Source of the DNA: Gordius sp. MW1
Taxonomy: Eukaryota > Nematomorpha > Gordioida > Gordea > Gordiidae
Direction: 5' to 3'
Assembly: GCA_964036665.1 (NCBI GenBank)
Contig: OZ038526.1
Span: forward strand, 9,486,001-9,550,000
Length of the DNA stretch: 64,000 nucleotides
Shown: positions 61,201 to 64,000 of the stretch, piece after piece
How positions within the stretch are numbered: position 1 is the first letter of the stretch
Layout of the letters: the number at the start of each line of letters is the position of its first letter
Made by a program: the position numbers and the translations under genes
Notes under the pieces: generated by a model
Told to the model about the DNA's origin: nothing
The model's input: only the letters and a program-made list of their open reading frames with translations
The model's database searches: none

Positions 61201-64000
61201 TTTAGAAAAAAGCGAATTCATTGTTATCATCGCACCATTATAAAAAGGAGAAAAGCACATTCATTATTGATTCATTGCGTTTTTTGTTCTGAAAGGATAT
61301 AATACTAAATAAATACTTAGCTCGTTTATACACAGAAATTTGGAGGCCATCTTAATTATAGTATTAAGTTCAAAAAATTCAAATTTTTTCACTTATCAGA
61401 GCCCAAGCCCGGCCCGCATTTTTTTTTATTGCTCTATTTTAGGCCCGGCCCGCGGGGCGGGCTTGGGCCTGCGGGTCGGCCCGGCCCATGCAGACCTCTA
61501 GTCTTAACCCCTTGTTTTGTTAACACAGTCATATTTATATCCTAGATGGTTAACAACGCTATTTCTTAAAGTACTAAATGATATTTATATTTTCCTTTCT
61601 CAAAAGGATTTTAACAACGCGCATTAATTTGTGCTCAAATCTATCATTGGAACGCTTTCAGCCACTAAATTAATTATAAAATTGAAAATTTTGCACATAT
61701 AAATGTAGCCGATAAACGGCCGCTTCTTGCGGCATATATCTGCGATACTTTCGAATATTCGCTTTGTATATTCCTACGCATTAATAATTTCTCTGACTTC
61801 AAGTAAATTAATAAATAAATTAAAAAAATTACATATTATTTGAAGATGAATGAAATAAAGTTAAATTTTTTATAAATATGTGTAAAAAAATTATTGCAAT
61901 AACTTAATACAACGCATTAGAAACAGCCATTAACATCGGCTATTCGTGCCAACTCCTCAACGACGACGTTGAAGAAATTTACGTCGTCGAGGGTCAACAG
62001 TTTGACGAGGTGGAACGGGAGTTGACGTGCATTCGGAAAACCGCCTCCGTCACCACCCTTAACTCCGCCCCATCCCCCAACCTCACCAATCCCTCACCCC
62101 CCGTCACCGATTACACCACCTACTTCGCCGCACCCCCTCAATCGCCCCTGGGTCGGGGCGCCGCCCTCCTCGCCCGCGTCCGGCGTTTGTGCCGGCTTCG
62201 TTCGGGTTCCTCCGACGATCGCCTATTCGCCACCGCCAACAACGCGACCCAGTACTCCCAGTGGCTGGAGTGGAACGATCGCATACGCCGAAATTTTTAT
62301 TGGCTCATCGCCCCGCCCACATACAACTACAATACCGCCTCTTCCACCGCCTCCTCCCAAACCGCCGGCCGGCCCGGGCTCACCGGCCTTCGGGCTGGGG
62401 GCTCTGGGCTTGGGCCAAATAGCGGCGGCACCGGGTTGAAACAGCCCGAAATCGAGAATATGAAAATCGACGTGCGTACCACCCCTCCAGCCTCGAAAAC
62501 GGGTGAGTCCTTTAGTGTTGAGAAATGTAGCGCTAAAATAACGACAGTTCGTCTCTTAGGGTACTAAAGCGTTGAAGATTTTTCCAAACAATTGCCTTAA
62601 TTCTCCATCCGCGTAGTTTCTGAAATGTAAATTCCTATATTAGGTAATAGTTATAAATAGGTAATATCAATTTTAGTTGAAACTCCATCGGTGAACAAAA
62701 TGCTTAATTATTTTAGTTTATTTACTCGAATCTATTGAGCTTTCAACACAAACGCTTACTTTTTAATTTTTTGCTATCGTGCTATACACTTGTGGTCAAA
62801 GGTTGCGCTCACAATCACACATTCATTCGTTTACAATTTATTCTCTTAACGATCTCAATCTATGTTATAAACTTTTTGCGGCCGAGAACAGGTAGTATGA
62901 CTAACGCCTCCCGTCAGCACAACCCGGACCAGGGTCAAGGCTCGGCCCGTGATCATAACGTAAATAACAACAACAGCAACCAAACCCGCAGGCCCCCGAT
63001 GACCCCACACAACGGGGGGCTCAATGTCATGGACGGGGCTGGCCGCAAATCGCCCGTCAGCCCTTACGAATCCCGATTACGTTACCCCAACAAATCGCCG
63101 GCGCCCTCGACGGGCCGTAACCTCATGTCGGCCGCATCCTCTGAAGAATCTCAGGGTAGCGTGGCGAACGCCACCCCCGCTTTCCCTTTCCCACCCCCAA
63201 CCACCTATGCGCAAAAGGTTGACGCCCATTTTCGTCACCCTCAACATCCTTCCCCCCTGGGGGGTGGAGCTGCTAGCGCCGCGGGTCTGACCAACGCGTC
63301 TTACTACCCTTCAGTTCAAGATGACGGTTACCACGTTCCTCGAGAAAACGAGGGTGTCGACAGTAGTGGTAAGAAAATTACTAATCCTTACAATATATCT
63401 TAGATAAAATATGAGAAATGGTTTTTGTTATTCGTTGCCAGTCTTGCCCCAAAAAGAAATTTTTGATACATTGTAATAAGAACGTTATCATGCAACTTAG
63501 GTTATATTATAAAATCGAATGATGGTTATGACTTTGTATACGTCTAAGTTTAGGCATAATGGAATGCATAATTTTGAATTTGGGAGATGAATCATTTTAG
63601 TTTCAGTTTATATTAAATTCAGATGACATTTAAAATTAGTAGACTATTATAAGTCACTATTAGTTTTAATATCAAAAAATTTGGTGGTCAAATCTTAGTC
63701 ATGTCGAAAAATGGCCATGCAAGCTAATGAATTACTAGATGCGTAAATTCAAAAAAACATATCACACCCTATTAAATGAATGAATGAAAACGTCTGAATG
63801 TACTTAGTCAACCTCAGAATTCGCTATGTCTGTCATCTAAATTATGTTAAATGACCTTAATTTTTAACCTTAAATGGATTGCACGTCTTAGGCGGCCTGC
63901 ATTACTCCTTTATGCCGCAAGCTCTGGGCTCGGATGATGACGGGAACAAGGAGAAGGAAGACGACCGATTGTCAACCAACGAACCTCGTCCCGCGATCGC
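52300..64000 (+). CDS. ATP8B: P4-ATPase phospholipid flippase, ATP8B type (3' end beyond window)
   Basis: ATP-driven flippases of this class move phospholipids from the outer to the inner leaflet, usually with a CDC50 partner. Exons with consistent phase: 52300-52360, 52565-52623, 52774-52887, 53167-53265, 53681-53815, 54475-54545, 54643-54725, 54830-54950, 55329-55455, 56186-56397, 56667-56829, 57190-57279, 57384-57546, 57698-57777, 58059-58160, 58254-58376, 58658-58755, 59457-59635, 61921-62502, 62892-63368, 63892-64000 (about 1082 residues). Seen: [14 protein letters not shown] before TM1-TM2 (about 60-105), LDGETNLK of the A domain (E181), TM3-TM4 with the P4 hallmark PISLYV (about 354-359), the phosphorylated D408 in [18 protein letters not shown] and CKGADTV of the nucleotide-binding domain, and WVLTGDK (689-692). 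After DEVEREL comes a disordered insertion of at least 345 residues still open at the window end. GDGAND and TM5-TM10 lie outside. The first exon is inferred from phase and an upstream stop. The exon-10 donor GTCATT is unusual. Confidence 0.95.
52902..53049. mobile_element. Fold-back MITE in flippase intron 3
   Basis: Nearly the whole 148 bp is an imperfect palindrome: GAGTGTCATAAAAACGGC with TTTGTTTGGTCGACC on the left, mirrored on the right. The flanking 8-mers ATATAAGC and CTATAAGC match at 7 of 8 positions. It is non-coding. Confidence 0.78.
53939..54118. mobile_element. CATGGGCATAGCC MITE in flippase intron 5
   Basis: Ends CATGGGCATAGCCAAGG and GCTGGCTACGCCCATG are flanked by a perfect 8-bp duplication GGCAGGGG. 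Confidence 0.9.
55842..56148. mobile_element. CATAGACT-family element in flippase intron 9
   Basis: The inverted termini (about 45 bp) each carry the terminal motif twice: TATAGACTAATAAAAC then CATAGACTGCC and AACAGCTGAT, mirrored on the right. The flanking 8-mers GTTGCGAT and GTTACGAT match at 7 of 8 positions. It ends only 37 bases before exon 10. Confidence 0.85.
59793..61500 (-). mobile_element. hAT-like element in flippase intron 18
   Basis: Ends TAGAGATCTGCATGGGCC and GGCCCATGCAGACCTCTA are near-perfect inverted repeats, with GGCCCG-rich subterminal repeats. Only a 5-bp direct repeat (GTCTT) flanks it, not the usual 8. It lies within the intron between exons 18 and 19 and carries a minus-strand transposase relic, antisense to the host gene. 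Confidence 0.85.
60097..60309 (-). pseudogene. hAT transposase C-terminal relic
   Basis: A minus-strand frame with the hAT C-terminal block: [33 protein letters not shown]. This is the dimerisation-domain signature, although the usual SER after SAAS is changed to SNA. More degraded coding sequence lies upstream on the minus strand (about 60310-60900). Confidence 0.85.

Overview
The window is AT-rich, gene-poor eukaryotic DNA. The protein genes are animal genes, and introns with GT..AG ends, TATA and AATAAA signals are visible. The flippase at the right end resembles the insect ATP8B type, so an invertebrate, most likely an arthropod or close relative, is inferred. The species cannot be named from the sequence.

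Genes. Two are recognised with confidence: an intact, apparently single-exon ALKBH4 dioxygenase on the minus strand (18055-18996), and the first 21 exons of a P4-ATPase lipid flippase of the ATP8B type (52300 to beyond 64000). Three further long reading frames encode low-complexity secreted proteins without a recognisable domain (10231-11634 minus, 15319-16359 plus, 24963-26299 plus). Two of these appear to lack their initiating exon, as expected if an intron splits the signal peptide. Three short signal-peptide reading frames (37045, 43201, 49954) are weaker candidates.

Mobile DNA dominates the rest. I delimited many insertions by matching terminal inverted repeats with target-site duplications: ten small CATGGGCGTAGCC elements with 8-bp duplications; a TAGAGACCTGCA family, including one 2.6-kb copy with a broken hAT transposase and one copy inside a flippase intron; a CAGAGACC family; a CATAGACT family; further hAT-like elements at 26650 and 32015; a TTAA-flanked piggyBac-like element at 42574; a TA-flanked mariner-like element at 1906; a fold-back element at 52902; and a minus-strand LTR-retrotransposon remnant (29656-31262) with primer-binding-like sequence, polypurine tract and 5-bp duplication. 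Two decayed LINE fragments (17325, 28330) are also present. There is a 320-bp ATTT microsatellite at 19777 and an AATACTTAGCA minisatellite at 328.

Layout: 1-9.3 kb, repeats and hAT insertions; 10-16.5 kb, two secreted-protein genes; 17-19 kb, LINE fragment and ALKBH4; 19-24.9 kb, microsatellite and AT-rich DNA; 25-26.5 kb, third secreted-protein gene; 26.6-49 kb, transposon-rich intergenic DNA; 52.3-64 kb, flippase gene with three DNA transposons and a fold-back in its introns. There is no operon-like organisation. I did not find a clear new multi-gene system; the most unusual items are the orphan secreted genes, the candidate spliced secreted peptide inside the piggyBac-like element, and the very long disordered insertion in the flippase.
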